Source: Cylicocyclus nassatus
Taxonomy: Eukaryota; Nematoda; Chromadorea; Rhabditida; Strongylidae
Direction: 5' to 3'
NCBI GenBank assembly: GCA_958299035.1
Contig: CATQJL010000112.1
Location: forward strand, 761,001 to 825,000
Length of the DNA stretch: 64,000 bases
Under the pieces are notes generated by a model, which was not told the DNA's origin, did no database searches, and worked only from the letters and a program-made list of their open reading frames with translations. Position numbers and translations under genes: made by a program. Below, one piece after another: positions 1 to 10,525 of the stretch (position 1 is its first letter; the number at the start of each line of letters is the position of its first letter).

Positions 1-205
1 GCGCAATTGGCCGGCGTCACAATCGAAACTATTTCTTCACGCGCCAATTTCACCGCATTTCACCTTTTGTGCAAGCACACTATATTTACCGCTAAATCTA
101 CTCGACTGTACATGGGGCTACAATGTACGGTAGTAACAATGCATACAAGTAACCAGCTAGTATGTGACCTTGTTTTGACTTTAGGTGAAATTAATAGTAC
201 GGAGT

Positions 206-343
206 TCATTGGCCGTTGGGTTCAATGACCACAACGTGCCAATACTTGTCCAGCTGATCTCGCAAAAGGCCGACTTCTTCTTCACTAGTGATTCGCTGCA
301 CATCGTAGTCATGGGAACCCAACGTGAAGCCGTTCTGCTTGGC
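206..343 (-). CDS. Probable 3' terminal exon, unidentified gene
   Basis: On the minus strand an acceptor (TTATCTTATCAG) is followed by 45 open codons beginning AKQNGFTLGSHDYDVQR and ending VVVIEPNGQ before TGA. Composition looks like a globular protein and not random sequence. An upstream candidate exon (694 to 633, starting MDWRTTVEQ, donor GTGAGG) joins in a different phase, which would give a less protein-like tail, so the structure is uncertain. I do not recognise the family. It may be a captured or broken gene inside the inverted-end block. Confidence 0.35.
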   Translation of the reverse strand, partial: AKQNGFTLGSHDYDVQRITSEEEVGLLRDQLDKYWHVVVIEPNGQ

Positions 344-1153
344 CTGATAAGATAAGCAAAAATTGAGAGGATATTTGCATAGTATTTTTGAGAATAAGTA
401 TAAAACAAAAGCTGTACACATTCCACAAGAGTACAAGTTGATAACTCCAAGAAAAATTGCAATATTGCGAAAACCTAACAAAACAAAACCAAAACACAAA
501 ACACAACTGTTATTTTTATCATAGGCCTTTTGATGGTTTTTCTTGAGAGAGCCGTTCTATCTATGGCCAGCAGCATGACTACTTCAAAAATAAGTTAAGC
601 TGACGAATTACGAAGACTGACAAGTCCCTCACCTAGTAAGAGTGGTCTTAAAGCCAGCTTTGACAGCTTGTTCAACGGTTGTTCTCCAGTCCATGGCACA
701 TCTTCATCTTAAGCTTCTTCCTCAGTTTAAAGATAACGAGAAAAGAGTTAGATATCTAAATATTCATAGTGTGAGCAATCTACTGCTAACAACACAGCAA
801 AAATCTTAAACGATCAAAAACCTTGAGAATTTAAGGTAATAACAAGCAAAACCAAATAAGATTCTTAAATTGTAAACTCCAAACACTCTTGCACAAAACA
901 TTCTTATTTGAGAATGGAGTTTGAGACAGATTGAGCACCAAGCACATCTTTTAAGTGGACTTATGGATATTTTGAGTTTCAAATTTTGCAGTAAATTGAA
1001 CAAAAAATAGCCCTCGTACAAAAATCCATTGATCTTTAGCGCTGTGACAGAACTCATTCGCCCTCTTCTACAAATGAAAAGAGGAGTAAAATGCAAATGG
1101 GAGGACAATTACTTTAGAAAATTCTCAAAGGAATCAAATATGCCAAAACATAC

Positions 1154-1205
1154 CGATATCGCCTAGTTTTGCAAGATGCGAATACTTTGATGCGAACGCG
1201 TCAAT
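1154..1205 (-). CDS. Candidate short internal exon, unidentified
   Basis: A minus-strand acceptor (GATGTTACAG) precedes 17 codons plus one base, IDAFASKYSHLAKLGDI, followed by donor GTATGT. Both splice signals are good. The peptide is loosely reminiscent of the start of an M14 carboxypeptidase domain, but that is too short to claim. It would lie upstream of the 206-343 exon on the same strand. Confidence 0.25.
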
Positions 1206-1720
1206 CTGTAACATCCCGTGCAGCTATGATGCTGTAAGATGTGGTGCTCTAGCGATCGCATCATATCCGCCTGGTAACGTGTCATCCCGCATTATGGTTG
1301 CAGCTGGCTCAGGAGATAAACTGCGCTCGTCCACAAAACTTGGGCCTAAAATACGACAGAGGTCAATGATGTGACTACCGGACAGCAGTCTAGCTTCCCA
1401 GAACACCACTCCTATGTACACATACAGGGAGCCGATCTTGTCAGAACTGATGAGAAACTCTCCAGTTATAAGAGGTACATCATAGCAAATCAAAAAAGTT
1501 CAGTAGGTAGCACCAAGTTCAATACATCCATTGCAACACCTTGGGAGCACCCCACAAACAGTCAAAAATGGTTTAAATTTGCGGAAAAAAGAGATTCATA
1601 TTCAGACCACTCAGAAAGTACTCTTTTCTTGTTGAAAAGACGCTTTGCGCTCCTTTATGTAAGCAATAAGTAGTCGAGTAAACAAACTTGAAAAATTAAA
1701 ACACAAGATAACATAGCTAC

Positions 1721-1866
1721 CTTGACCACCTCCAGAAGCGACTGAATCCTCCTCTCGCTTTTGTCCAGAACGAGACCCCGGTCTACGAAATATTCTTGAA
1801 ACGTTCTTATTTCAGCCAGTTCACAGTCACATGAGATCGGTGGTTTACTGATACGCCTAAATACAC
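1721..1866 (-). CDS. Exon-like ORF, duplicated at 11872-12017
   Basis: An acceptor GTTTTTAG and donor GTAGCT enclose an open 146-nt segment encoding a hydrophilic helical peptide (starts VFRRISKPPISCD, contains LDKSERRIQSLLEVVK). The spacing of IS, CEL, G and the ER-R-LL pattern faintly recalls the N-terminal helices of canonical poly(A) polymerases. This is a weak resemblance by eye, with no downstream catalytic exon found. The right copy has the same frame and splice sites, so selection or recent duplication preserved it. Confidence 0.3.
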
Positions 1867-2102
1867 CTAAAAACAAAAACCGATATATGGAACTGTTTGT
1901 TCAAGTGAAAGATAAGAAGATATTAGGAGATAGGAATAGCTATTTACACAATCGATGTTTATCGAACTAATTGTTCGAATAAATGGAAGTAGTAGAGGAA
2001 GAGGAAGTAGTAGAAGAAAAGTAGGTCGTTCGGCTGTCCTAAAGCGTTTTTGGCGTGAAATATGTAGCATGCGTTCTGCAATTACACCAAATACAATATA
2101 TT

Positions 2103-2444
2103 TCACGCCGAAAACACTGTAAGACAGCAGAACAATGGCTGAAGAAGTAATATTGTTGAAGTGGTTGGTTCATTGCGCCCATCCCCCCTAAGCTCAGGGA
2201 GTCCTGCGATAACAATGCTTCTCGATCTGCAATCTCTTTCGATCGCAGTCTCGCCAAACTCTCCAAGCCTCACGAGAATCTCATTTGTAATTTCTCGCAC
2301 CTCAGGGATATTAAGATCCAAGAGCTTTTTGAATAGCTGAACAACTGATTCGGTACGAGAGTCATCTGAGGTGCTCCGAGGCGAAAGCGAGCCGAGGACC
2401 TGCGATGCACTAGAATTGCGAAACTGTGATGCACTAGAATCCAT
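2103..2444 (-). pseudogene. Non-LTR retroelement ORF1-like fragment
   Basis: The ORF begins MDSSASQ, is serine-rich, then predicts a helical stretch (VREITNEILVRLGEFGE) leading to RSRSIVIAGLPEL. A coiled segment followed by a 'RSIVI-GLPE' motif is characteristic of ORF1 proteins of nematode CR1/L1-like elements, as I know them from hookworm-type sequences. No reverse transcriptase is present nearby. The right copy (from 11296) lacks one base in the AAAAAG run, which shifts its frame. Confidence 0.4.
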
Positions 2445-2713
2445 GACGTGTTGTGGCGGAGGAAGAGGATCAGCAGGTTTTGAGTATTGCGTGACTTTGT
2501 AGGCTTGGGAGGGATTGTAGTTTTAAGAGGCATGTCGATAGAAATAGTGCAACAAAGGAGGATGGCAGAGAAGCAAAGTTATTGATCGATATGCAAATTA
2601 GGCTGAACGAAAATCGGATCTCAGGACCAAAAGTCAGATCAACACCTAGCAACGAATAAGCACTTGAGCGAAAGTCAGATAAGAAGAAAAACAAGGATGG
2701 AAAGACTTAAATT

Positions 2714-3133
2714 TGAGTGATATTGTAAAAGACTGAGAGCTAACCTGAAAACAACCGCTCACGGTCGGCGCAGGATAGAGAATGTATTTTTTATTTTATA
2801 TCCATATTATTTCGAATACTATTATATTCGAATATTTTATTTTGTATTTATATTATTTCGAATATTTTTTCGTGGTTTTCGCGGACTTCTGACTTGATAT
2901 TTGGAATCAGGGGTATGGGAAGGCCCTGGAACGGCAAAAACATGGATGTCGAAATTTTGGGTGGACGGTGCCTCTGATATATGATTGCACTGAAGGTGAA
3001 ATGCGGTAAAATTTACGCCTGAACAAATAGCTGCGCCTCTGGCGCCGGCCAATTGCGCGCGCAAAAAGCTGGCATTACTGGCGTGGTTACTTGTTCACGG
3101 CAAATTTTACCGCACTATTAAGCGGGAAATCTA
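2714..3133. other. AT-rich then repeat-end DNA
   Basis: The stretch 2780-2870 is rich in TTCGAATATT-like words. From about 2985 onward the sequence is the inner side of the inverted end described for 1-3061. A related short word pair (ACCGCA...GGGAAATCTAC) recurs at 3106-3133. No gene is seen. Confidence 0.4.
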
Positions 3134-3361
3134 CAGAGCTTATCAAACGCATTGTCGCTTGCATCAGCATCTTCACTCCCGCGCTGGATTGTGCGTCTCT
3201 TCCGCGAACATCCTCTCTAATCACTTCCAATTGACTGAGGCTCCGCCTTTCCCACGCTCGCCCTGGGAAAGTGATCAGATAGCATGTTCGCGGAAGAAAT
3301 GCAGGGTCCAGCGCGGGAGTAAAGTTGCTGATGCAAGCGACACTGCGTTTGATAAGCCCTG
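3134..3361. mobile_element. MITE family A, copy 1
   Basis: This 228-bp element is flanked by TA and has inverted ends of about 45 bp (CAGAGCTTATCAAACGCA / GCGTTTGATAAGCCCTG). An inner palindromic part reads TCTTCCGCGAACATCCTCTC. Close relatives lie at 59280-59503 and, more diverged, 51799-51996. TA duplication and the terminal CAGGGCTTATC suggest a Tc1/mariner-type non-autonomous element. Confidence 0.8.
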
Positions 3362-3584
3362 TACTGTATGCATGCTGTCTCAAATGTTCATGCTTGCTTA
3401 CTTTCGACAATGCTAGCGCTTGGGCGTCCATGGCTCGTGAAAATAGCTTCAAACAAGAAAGTTTATGGAATTTATTTTTAAATGCCACATTTGAAGTCAA
3501 AGTTGTATAGGTCTTTAGAAGACAAAAAATGGAAGTCGAGAATCTCCACGGTTGTACCTTCGAGTAAACCTTATACCGAGACAA

Positions 3585-5135
3585 CGGGTGCGGGAAGTTT
3601 CTCACCCGAGTCATATTCTCGCACCTAAGTGATGTGCCTGCTAGGCACATCCGAGCTCGCTACAGTTACGAGCTTTTCAGGAGACCAAGATATCGCAAGC
3701 CCCGCCCCCTCATTTAGTGTTCGCTTCAGATGATGAAACCGGAATTCCAAGGAAACTTTCAAAATCGAAGTTCAGAAGTGAATTTGCTCCAATCAAGCGG
3801 GGTTTTCGAGATTGCTCTTTTCAGTAGTGTGATTTGTTTGTTGCAAAGTCGACGTTCAGCACCGATGATGCTTAACCAAGATTGAAATTCGGATTTGGGA
3901 TTTTCAGTTTTTATTTTGATACAAAACCAAAACTCAGGTCTAAGGGGGGCTAGAGTCATATTCTTGGAGCTAAATTTGGGGGGAAAGCCGATACAGGAAT
4001 AACAACCATTTTTTCGAGAACTCGCAAACCTGAATTTTGGACCTATTTTAAAAAAGGAGACCGCGTAAATACCTAAATCGAATTTAATTTGCATTCAGGA
4101 CTAAATTTCATTTAAGCCTATGCCTAAATATTTTTTAATGGTCCACTCATAAAATAGTTTTGCGTGGAAGGCGTAGCATTAATTTTCTCCAAAAATTTTG
4201 ATTCTAATTTTTGAAAATGATCAAAAAAATCAAAAAAATCAAACAATAGAGTGCTAAATTCTTGCAATAAACCCTTTTTCGGTGATGTTTTCTTCTTCCA
4301 GTCGCTTGTGAGCGTTACATTTTTCGTGGCTTTTCCATGTATTACTAGGTCTTAAAATACTATAAATTTCCTAAAAACCAGAACAAATTTAGATTTGAAT
4401 GTTTCAGAAATAATTAAGATGTTTTTCTCTGTTGTTTGACCCCACTCCGAGTTCCACGTCTACCATGAAGCTTTCTGGCATTAGGCCAGCCTCGATGACC
4501 TCAGTGACCTGTGCTATATCAGGTTTTAAGAAATACTTGGTGGGTCATTATAAGCGCTGTATCTTGACTTATTCTTGAGAATGAAGTCAGGAGAAGAAAA
4601 AACTACGGAATCACATGCTGTTCCTGCATCTGGCACAATCCTATGAAAGTAATCTTGTGAGAAGAACATTTTTTCTCCAAAAAAAAATGTCCAAGAACAA
4701 ATCCGGTTGATATCGCACAAAACATATACCATTGTGGGAAAAGCGATTTCGAGAACCCTTTAACCTGAGTTTTGGTCTTGTATCAAAATAGAAAACTGAA
4801 AACCACCAAACCGGAATTTTAATCTTGGTTAAGCATCATCTGTGCTGAACGTCGACTTTACAAGAAACAAATCACGCTACTGAAAAAAGCAACCACGAAA
4901 ATCCCTAAATCCGAAATTTGGTCTTGATTGGAGCAAATTCACTTCCGAACTTCGATTTTGAAAGTTTCTTTGAAAATCCGGTTTCATCATCTGGAGCGAA
5001 CACTAAATGAGGGGGCGAGGCTTGTGATGTCTTGGTCTCCTGAGGAGCACGTAACTGTAGCGAGCTCGGATGTGCCTGGGAGGCACATCACTTAGGTGCG
5101 AGAATATGGCTTGGGTGAGAAACTTCCGCCCCCCC
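3585..5135. mobile_element. 1.55-kb foldback element
   Basis: The arms (about 3590-4097 and 4742-5135) are inverted copies, e.g. TCTCGCACCTAAGTGATGTG on the left against its complement on the right, and CCGGAATTCCAAGGAAACTTT-type sequence inward. The central ~640 bp is AT-rich without a convincing coding region. The right end carries a run of about 17 C at 5131-5147. Superfamily is not determined. Confidence 0.7.
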
Positions 5136-5149
5136 CCCCCCCCGAGACA

Positions 5150-5568
5150 ACCTCTCCAGGCGACGAACGACTCAGACTACACTCACTGCGGCGGGAGAGA
5201 CGGTCGAATGGCTCGTATTGATCGATTGCTACTGACTAAAAGAAACAAAAAAATAAGTTTGAAATTATTTTAATACTTTCGATATTCAACTGGTCATACT
5301 TCGTCATTATTTTTGATGTACTGAAAAAAATCTAAGAGACTGGATATCTGCTTTTGTAGAAATGCTTCCAGTCTGGCAATGACGGCTGTCGAAACGAGCG
5401 CCTTTCGAGAAATATCCCTGCGGCGGCGCGCGCCATAATGGCGCCGCAGTGTGAGCGGGGCCTCTACTAAAAATTCGGTGCTGGCGGCGCTCGCTAATTG
5501 GTGATGCCCTCCTGACGGCGCGCCTAAACGCAGTTTTGCGGGGAAGCCATACTCAGGCAATCGCCGGG
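5150..5568. other. GC-rich unassigned stretch
   Basis: The region contains GCGGCG-rich words around 5415-5530. No intact coding region or RNA gene is recognised, and it merges into the dispersed repeat that follows. Confidence 0.4.
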
Positions 5569-6110
5569 GTAGGCGGTCAGCAGAATTTTGGGACGTGGCC
5601 AAACCTTCAGGGAGCGGTACTTCCGTGTTCTGCCAGCAGGCAGCAATACAAAATTTTCTGCAAGCGCTAGTCAAATAATTTCTTTCAGCGAGCGCGAGCC
5701 AAACTTTCGGCAGGCGCTTTCACTCTTGTTAAGCAGTTTCGGCCGTACGCCGAGGGAAGGTAACCCTCTACATGGCAAAGGTGTCATCGATGGCTCTTTT
5801 ACCCGAGTTTGGGGTACCTTCTTCCAGCGAAAGGTACCCACGGGCTGTGCGGTCCTTCACAAAGGATCGTGCGGCCCTCAATAATGTTGGATATTCTCGC
5901 GGAAGCTCCGCGAGAATGCGGCCACTACGCCGCAACTAATTCATAAAAAGGCCGCGATTGTTCTCCGAGCATTAATCTAAAATTTCGCCAACATTCTTCC
6001 AAATATCTGCAAGCGGATCACAGGAAATCAGCGAACTATTTTTCCGGTCCCCGCCTGCCAACAAATCGCATAGCCGCCTGCCCTTGGCGATTATCTGAGT
6101 ATTCGTATTC
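5569..6110 (+). repeat. Dispersed repeat R1, copy 1
   Basis: Sequence from GGCGGTCAGCAGAATTTTGG through CAGCGAACTATTTTTCCGGT and the GCCCGCCTGCC region matches 63337-63757. This copy has about 120 extra bases (roughly 5757-5885) where the other copy runs straight on, containing GGTACCTTC...GAAGGTACC and GTGCGGTCC...GGATCGTGCGG, both partly palindromic. No coding capacity is evident. Confidence 0.7.
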
Positions 6111-6168
6111 TCTTAGATAGGCGCCATTCTAAGCGAATATTTTGTTCAGCTGCAGAAAGCGTGCAAAA

Positions 6169-6527
6169 TCTTAAGAAGCTGAATGTGTGTCTGTCTGTCT
6201 GTACGTATATGCGGAATAGAAACTTTCATTTCTGAACCGATTTGGACCAAACTTGGCCCACATACACTTCGGGGCAGGTGTCGTAGGCTACTTTTTGTTT
6301 TATCGATCGATATCGATTTTATCGATTTTTATCAATTTTTTGCAGAGTTCACCTACGGGGCTGGGAGTTGGCACAGGGGGGTAAGTGGGCATGCTGATTT
6401 CGAAAACAACACAGGGAAGGGAAATGAAGTGTAGAAGTGTGCACAGCAAAAGGCTTTACAGGGATAAGGATGGAAACTTTATTACAGTGTTTTGACAGGG
6501 CCGAGCGGAGCCGGGTAAGCAAGCTAG
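6169..6527 (+). mobile_element. Helitron-like element H1, copy A
   Basis: The element starts TC (TCTTAAGAAGCTGAATGTG) and ends with a short GC-rich hairpin, GCCGAGCGGAGCCGGG, and CTAG followed by T. 5'-TC, a subterminal hairpin, a CTRR end and insertion at A^T are Helitron hallmarks. The interior has TCTGTCTG repeats and TATCGATCGATATCGATTTT. No Rep/helicase is encoded, so it is non-autonomous. Copies C, D and E lie at 54758, 58993 and 61579. Confidence 0.65.
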
Positions 6528-7269
6528 TCTTTCTATAAAGCTCAATGTCTGTTTGTCTGTATGTCTATTTGTGTGTTTGTCTGTCTGTGCGTATGTTCCG
6601 AATAGAAAGTTCCATTTTTGGATTGATCCGGACCAAACTTTGCACACATACACTTCGGGCCCCGGCGGGTGTCACAGTCCACTTTTCGTTATCGATCGAT
6701 GTCGATTTTATCGATTTTTATCGATTTTTTTGCAGAGTTCACCTACGGGGCTAGAATTTGGAGCAGTGGGGGGGGGGGGGTAATCGAGCATGCTGATTAC
6801 GATACAGTATTAGTTTTCAAGAATTACTATCCATTACTTTTATCAATTTTATCGATTTTTTGCAAAGTTTGAGCTACGGGGCTGGGAGTTGGCACAGGAG
6901 GGTAAACGAGCATGCTGATTACGAATACAGTATTAGTTTTTGGGATTATCCGCTACTTTTATCGATTTTATCAGGGCTGGGAGCTGGCACAGGGGGTGGG
7001 CAATCGAGCATGCTGATTACGAATACAATATTAGTTTTTGAAATCGTCCATTACTTTTATCGATTTTATCGATTTTTTGCAAAGTTTGAGCTACGGGGCT
7101 GGAAGATTAGCACGGGGGCTAATCGAGCATGCTAATTACTAAAATGGCGGGAACAGCGGGAATAGTGAATTGGCATGTAAGCGTAGGTACAGGGAAAGGT
7201 TGTACTAGGATAGGGATGAGAGCTTCATCATAGTCTACAGGGCCGGGCGGAGCCGGGTAAGCCAGCTAG
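6528..7269 (+). mobile_element. Helitron-like element H1, copy B (tandem)
   Basis: This copy begins with TC immediately after the CTAG of copy A and ends GCCGGGTAAGCCAGCTAG. It is longer because the segment TTTATCGATTTT...GCATGCTGATTACGAATACA is repeated about four times (6690-7135). A poly-G run sits at 6766-6781. Confidence 0.65.
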
Positions 7270-7742
7270 TTAACATTGATTTTGCACTGCCCTGCAGCTA
7301 AAGCAGGCAATCCTGCGCAGATTTAATTACTTCTACGCGCCTTCTGCAGCTGAGCAAAATAGTCGCTTAGTCTGGCGCCTATCTTAACATCATTTGGCGT
7401 TGGATGATGAAAAACTCAGGAAGATCCTTTACTTCCTCTTCTCGTTATAACATTAGGTCGTAGCATAAGTTTCATCACACTTAGAGAAAAAATGTTCATA
7501 ATTTTCTTTGAACAAATTTCCTCGTTTTCAAATTACAGGGAGGGCTGTTGCTTTTCCATATGCACATCCGTAAAGAATTTGATTCTCGAATTTTTTGAAA
7601 TTGTTCCGAGTTATTCGTACCTAGTTCAACTTGCGTTACTGAGAAATTTTATTCCCAAACATTCATATTAGCACTTATGCTGCCAGACATCCATGGAAAT
7701 TCTACAAAACTTATTTACAAGCATGTATCTACCGTCCTTTCC
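7270..7742. other. Unassigned stretch
   Basis: AT-rich sequence without an ORF, inverted repeat or RNA signature that I can support. Confidence 0.4.
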
Positions 7743-7948
7743 ACAGCTGCTGCTACCCTCTGTCTGCGTCTCTGACCGGCACGCGTGGCCACTGGCCAGT
7801 ATGTTGGCAACATGCAGCAACATGCTGGTGCTGAGAGTAATAGCCAAAATCTTCTACCAACATGGTTACATGTTGCAAACATGTTACTGCACGTTGTCAC
7901 CATGTTAACCATATGTGCCGCTGGACACAGATCAAGGGTAGCAGCAAC
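7743..7948. mobile_element. Small foldback with CAACATG core
   Basis: Inverted ends (CTGCTGCTACCCTCTGTCTG against CAGATCAAGGGTAGCAGCAA) enclose a core with repeated CAACATG/CATGTTG words. Length is about 206 bp. No coding potential. Confidence 0.5.
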
Positions 7949-7976
7949 TATAGAGTGATGACATCTACGACCTATC

Positions 7977-8148
7977 ATTCATTCTACGACCAGGAGACGC
8001 GAGACCGCCTTGCACACATTGTTTAAACAAGCCTAATCGTGTATAGCATCCAGGTCTAATCACTCATTGGAAACAGGGAAGAACAAAGTCAAGTTGAGAC
8101 AATGTCCGCAATGCGTTTTCGCGTCTCCTAGTCATGGAATAGATGATA
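7977..8148. mobile_element. Small foldback element
   Basis: CATTCTACGACCAGGAGACG and GCACACATTGT on the left pair with ACAATGTCCGCAATGC and CGTCTCCTAGTCATGGAAT on the right. It is a ~170-bp MITE-like hairpin. Confidence 0.5.
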
Positions 8149-8366
8149 GATACACCGTTGGTATTAGCGGGCGGCGCGCAATCTATCAGTGGGCGGCGTT
8201 CTCCATTCTTACGCGATGAAGCGCAAGCGATATTTGCGTGAGGTACGACGCAGTGTTTTTGGTGCTTTATCGCTGATAAATTAGGTCATTGCTAGTGGTA
8301 ATAAGGATAGCCCCATTTTCACGAATGGGCTGGTTTATGCATTGTGAGTTAGCTTTGAAAGCTGAG

Positions 8367-9034
8367 CAGGTAGTGCCAAAAAATGTGCATGCCCTTTGAT
8401 TGTTAATGACTTTCTTGTAATGAAGTCTTTGGAAGAGCTTTACGCACCGTATTGTAGAGCTAGCTTCAACTTAAATTTAGAGTATGGAACGAATCACCCA
8501 TCTTTCTTCGTTACTGTAGACTTACGGTAGAAACTTCAAAAAAGGTTTTTGGGCCATGAAAGGCTACATCTTTAGAAAGGAAACAAAACAGCCTGAACAC
8601 TTTTACGCTGAGCTAATTAGTGGGTGATTCTAAATATGACGTTCGTAGTTATAATAATGCTTCATTAAAAAGTTGTGCGAGGTAAGCAGTAGCAGCCGCC
8701 TTTCCAACTTCCCTTAGAAGTGGAGTTACACCGTTTAGAAAGCTTCGCGACCTTGTGCGTAGGTGTTTATCGAACTCAGCGTCAGTGAAAATCCTATTAC
8801 ACAAATTTTCACAATTTTTTCAAACTTCCAAAACCGCAGCATTCTTTACAGTGACACATATGCTTGAAGTTTCTACCGTAATCCTACAGTGATGAAGAGC
8901 CACCGGTGATTCGCTCTATATCGTAAATCTAAGTTGAAGCCAGCTCTACAAAACGGTACCTAAAACTTTTCGAAATACTTCATTACGATAGCGTTATCAA
9001 CAATCAAACAGTAGGCACTTTTTTGGAACACCTG
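8367..9034. mobile_element. Mariner-type foldback F1
   Basis: Ends read CAGGTAGTGCCAAAAAATG and the complement of CATTTTTTGG-type sequence (TTTTGGAACACCTG), a diverged version of the CAGGGTGTCCCAAAA terminus used by F3, F5, F9, F12 and F14. The arms also contain the mirrored TTTGATTGTTAAT and TACGGTAGAAACTTC words. It is flanked by TA-rich sequence. Confidence 0.65.
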
Positions 9035-9040
9035 TATATA

Positions 9041-9707
9041 TTAGGTTGGTGCAAAAGTTCTGTCGTTTCATTTTTAAAAATTTGTAACTTTGCGCTGTTT
9101 CAACGGATTTGCTTGCGTGTAATTTTATTAGAAAGGATAAGTCTTTCGCTTTTGAAAACTGTTTTGTGTAGCTTCTGTTTCACATTGGGTGCGGAGATAA
9201 AAATGGAAAACTAAGACCATATAACCTTTGACCATTTTAAGTTAGGTCACCAAAAATCTGGAATGCTGCAGAAAAATCTGAAATCGTCAATACACATGTT
9301 TTTTGGCCTACTCTTTGCAACTGTAAAAGTTTGTGCTGTTTGGACGTCTCTGTGAGAAGTTATGATTTTCGCGAAACTAATTAAAATAATAACAAACTAA
9401 TTAATTTTGGCGTTTTCCATAGTAAACTCGATATTAATAACTTCTCACAGAGATTCCAAACATAACAATTTTTTCACAGATGCAAAAGATAGGTTAAGAA
9501 ACAAATGTACTGACGAGTTCAGATTTTTCTGCAGCATTCCAGATTTTTGGTGACCTAACTCAGAATGGTCAAAGTTTACATGGTCTTAGTTTTCCAGAAG
9601 CTCCACAAAACAGCGATTGAAAGCGGAAGACCTAACCCTTCTAATAAGACTATAAACAAACAAATTCGTTGAAATCTCGCGAAGTTACAAATTTTTGAAA
9701 ATGAAAC
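9041..9707. mobile_element. Mariner-type foldback F2
   Basis: The left end is TTAGGTTGGTGCAAAAGTTC, close to classical mariner inverted terminal repeats. The arms mirror through TTTGACCATTTTAAGTTAGG and AGATTTTTCTGCAGCATTCC. The right end stops at GAAAATGAAAC and abuts F3 directly, so its last ~20 bases were lost. Confidence 0.65.
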
Positions 9708-10378
9708 CAGGGTGTCTCAAAAGTATGCATGCACTGTTTGATCGTTAATACCTCTCTTCCCAAGAAGTCTTTTGCTTTGCTTCAGGAATCGTTTTGTAGA
9801 GCTTGCTTCAGCTTAGATTTGCAGTAAAGAACGAATCACCCATTTCTCTTGATTACTGTAGGATTACGGTAGAAACTTCGAAGAGGGTTTTGAGCCATGA
9901 AAGGCCATATTTTGTCTCAGAAAGGAAACAAAACAGCCCGAAAATTTTTACACTAGGCTTTTAGAGTTGTTGATTCTAACTGTAAAGTTTCCAACTTATG
10001 ATGCTTCAGTGAAGAGTTATGCCGGGTAAGAGGTAGCGGCCATTTTTTCAATGTTTATAAAAAGTGCGGTTACACCGTTTAGAAAGCTTCGTAATCTTAT
10101 GAATAATTGAGTATTGAACTCAGCGTCCATAAAAACCCTATTATACAAGTTTTCACATTTTTTTGAAAAATTCTGAAACGGCAGCTTTTCCATATTGACA
10201 TCATATGTTTCAAGTCTCTACCGTAATCCTACAGTAATGAAGGGAGATGGGTGATTCTATACTGCAAATCTAAGTTGAAGCCAGCTGTACAAAACGGTAC
10301 CTGAAGCAAGGCAAAAGACTTCTTAGGAAGAGAGATATTAACGATCAAACAGTGCACACATACTTTTGGGACACCCTG
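9708..10378. mobile_element. Mariner-type foldback F3
   Basis: Inverted ends CAGGGTGTCTCAAAAGTATG and its near complement at 10355-10378, followed by TATATATATA. Arms mirror through TTTGATCGTTAATA and TACGGTAGAAACTTCGAA. No transposase. Confidence 0.75.
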
Positions 10379-10390
10379 TATATATATATA

Positions 10391-10500
10391 TCAGTAGCGT
10401 ACCCAGGATTTCGGCTCGGGGGGGGGGGGGCACGACAAAAATTTTTTTCTAAAGAAGGTGCGTGGCATTAGCCACGCACTCCGAAAATTTTTTTAAGGTA
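10391..10500 (+). mobile_element. Partial GGCGTAACCAGG element
   Basis: AGTAGCGTACCCAGGATTTCGGCTCGGG followed by a G run and GGTGCGTGGCATTAGCCACG matches the left part of the element at 16811-17108. It is interrupted by a primer sequence and an N gap. Confidence 0.6.
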
Positions 10501-10525
10501 GTACTCTGCGTTGATACCACTGCTT
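10501..10525 (-). other. SMART cDNA primer sequence (artefact)
   Basis: The 25 bases GTACTCTGCGTTGATACCAC-TGCTT are the exact reverse complement of the SMART/ISPCR primer (AAGCAGTGGTATCAACGCAG-AGTAC). They abut the N gap with no intervening base. This is library adapter, not genome. Confidence 0.92.

Larger units (their letters stand above)
1423..2713 (-). repeat. Left copy of 1.29-kb inverted duplication
   Basis: This segment is present in opposite orientation at 11026-12312 with only scattered differences. It carries a retroelement ORF1-like fragment (2103-2444) and an exon-like ORF (1721-1866). The copy ends at a TA inside CATACAGGGAG, and the corresponding edge of the right copy abuts a truncated MITE. 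Confidence 0.85.
1..3061. repeat. Block bounded by inverted ends
   Basis: The first ~80 bases and the segment around 2980-3060 are inverted copies: both begin GCGCAATTGGCCGGCG from the outside and both run into ACCGCATTTCACCTT. The spacer between the paired parts differs by substitution, so the pair is old. This could be a 3-kb DNA element whose left end is at or before base 1; no target duplication can be checked because the left flank is outside the window. It contains the minus-strand exon-like segments listed below. Confidence 0.4.

Noticed and set aside
6545..6783. SVCLSVCLFV-type ORFs near TCTGTCTG repeats
   Set aside because: These are low-complexity reading of the Helitron-like 5' region and recur in every copy.
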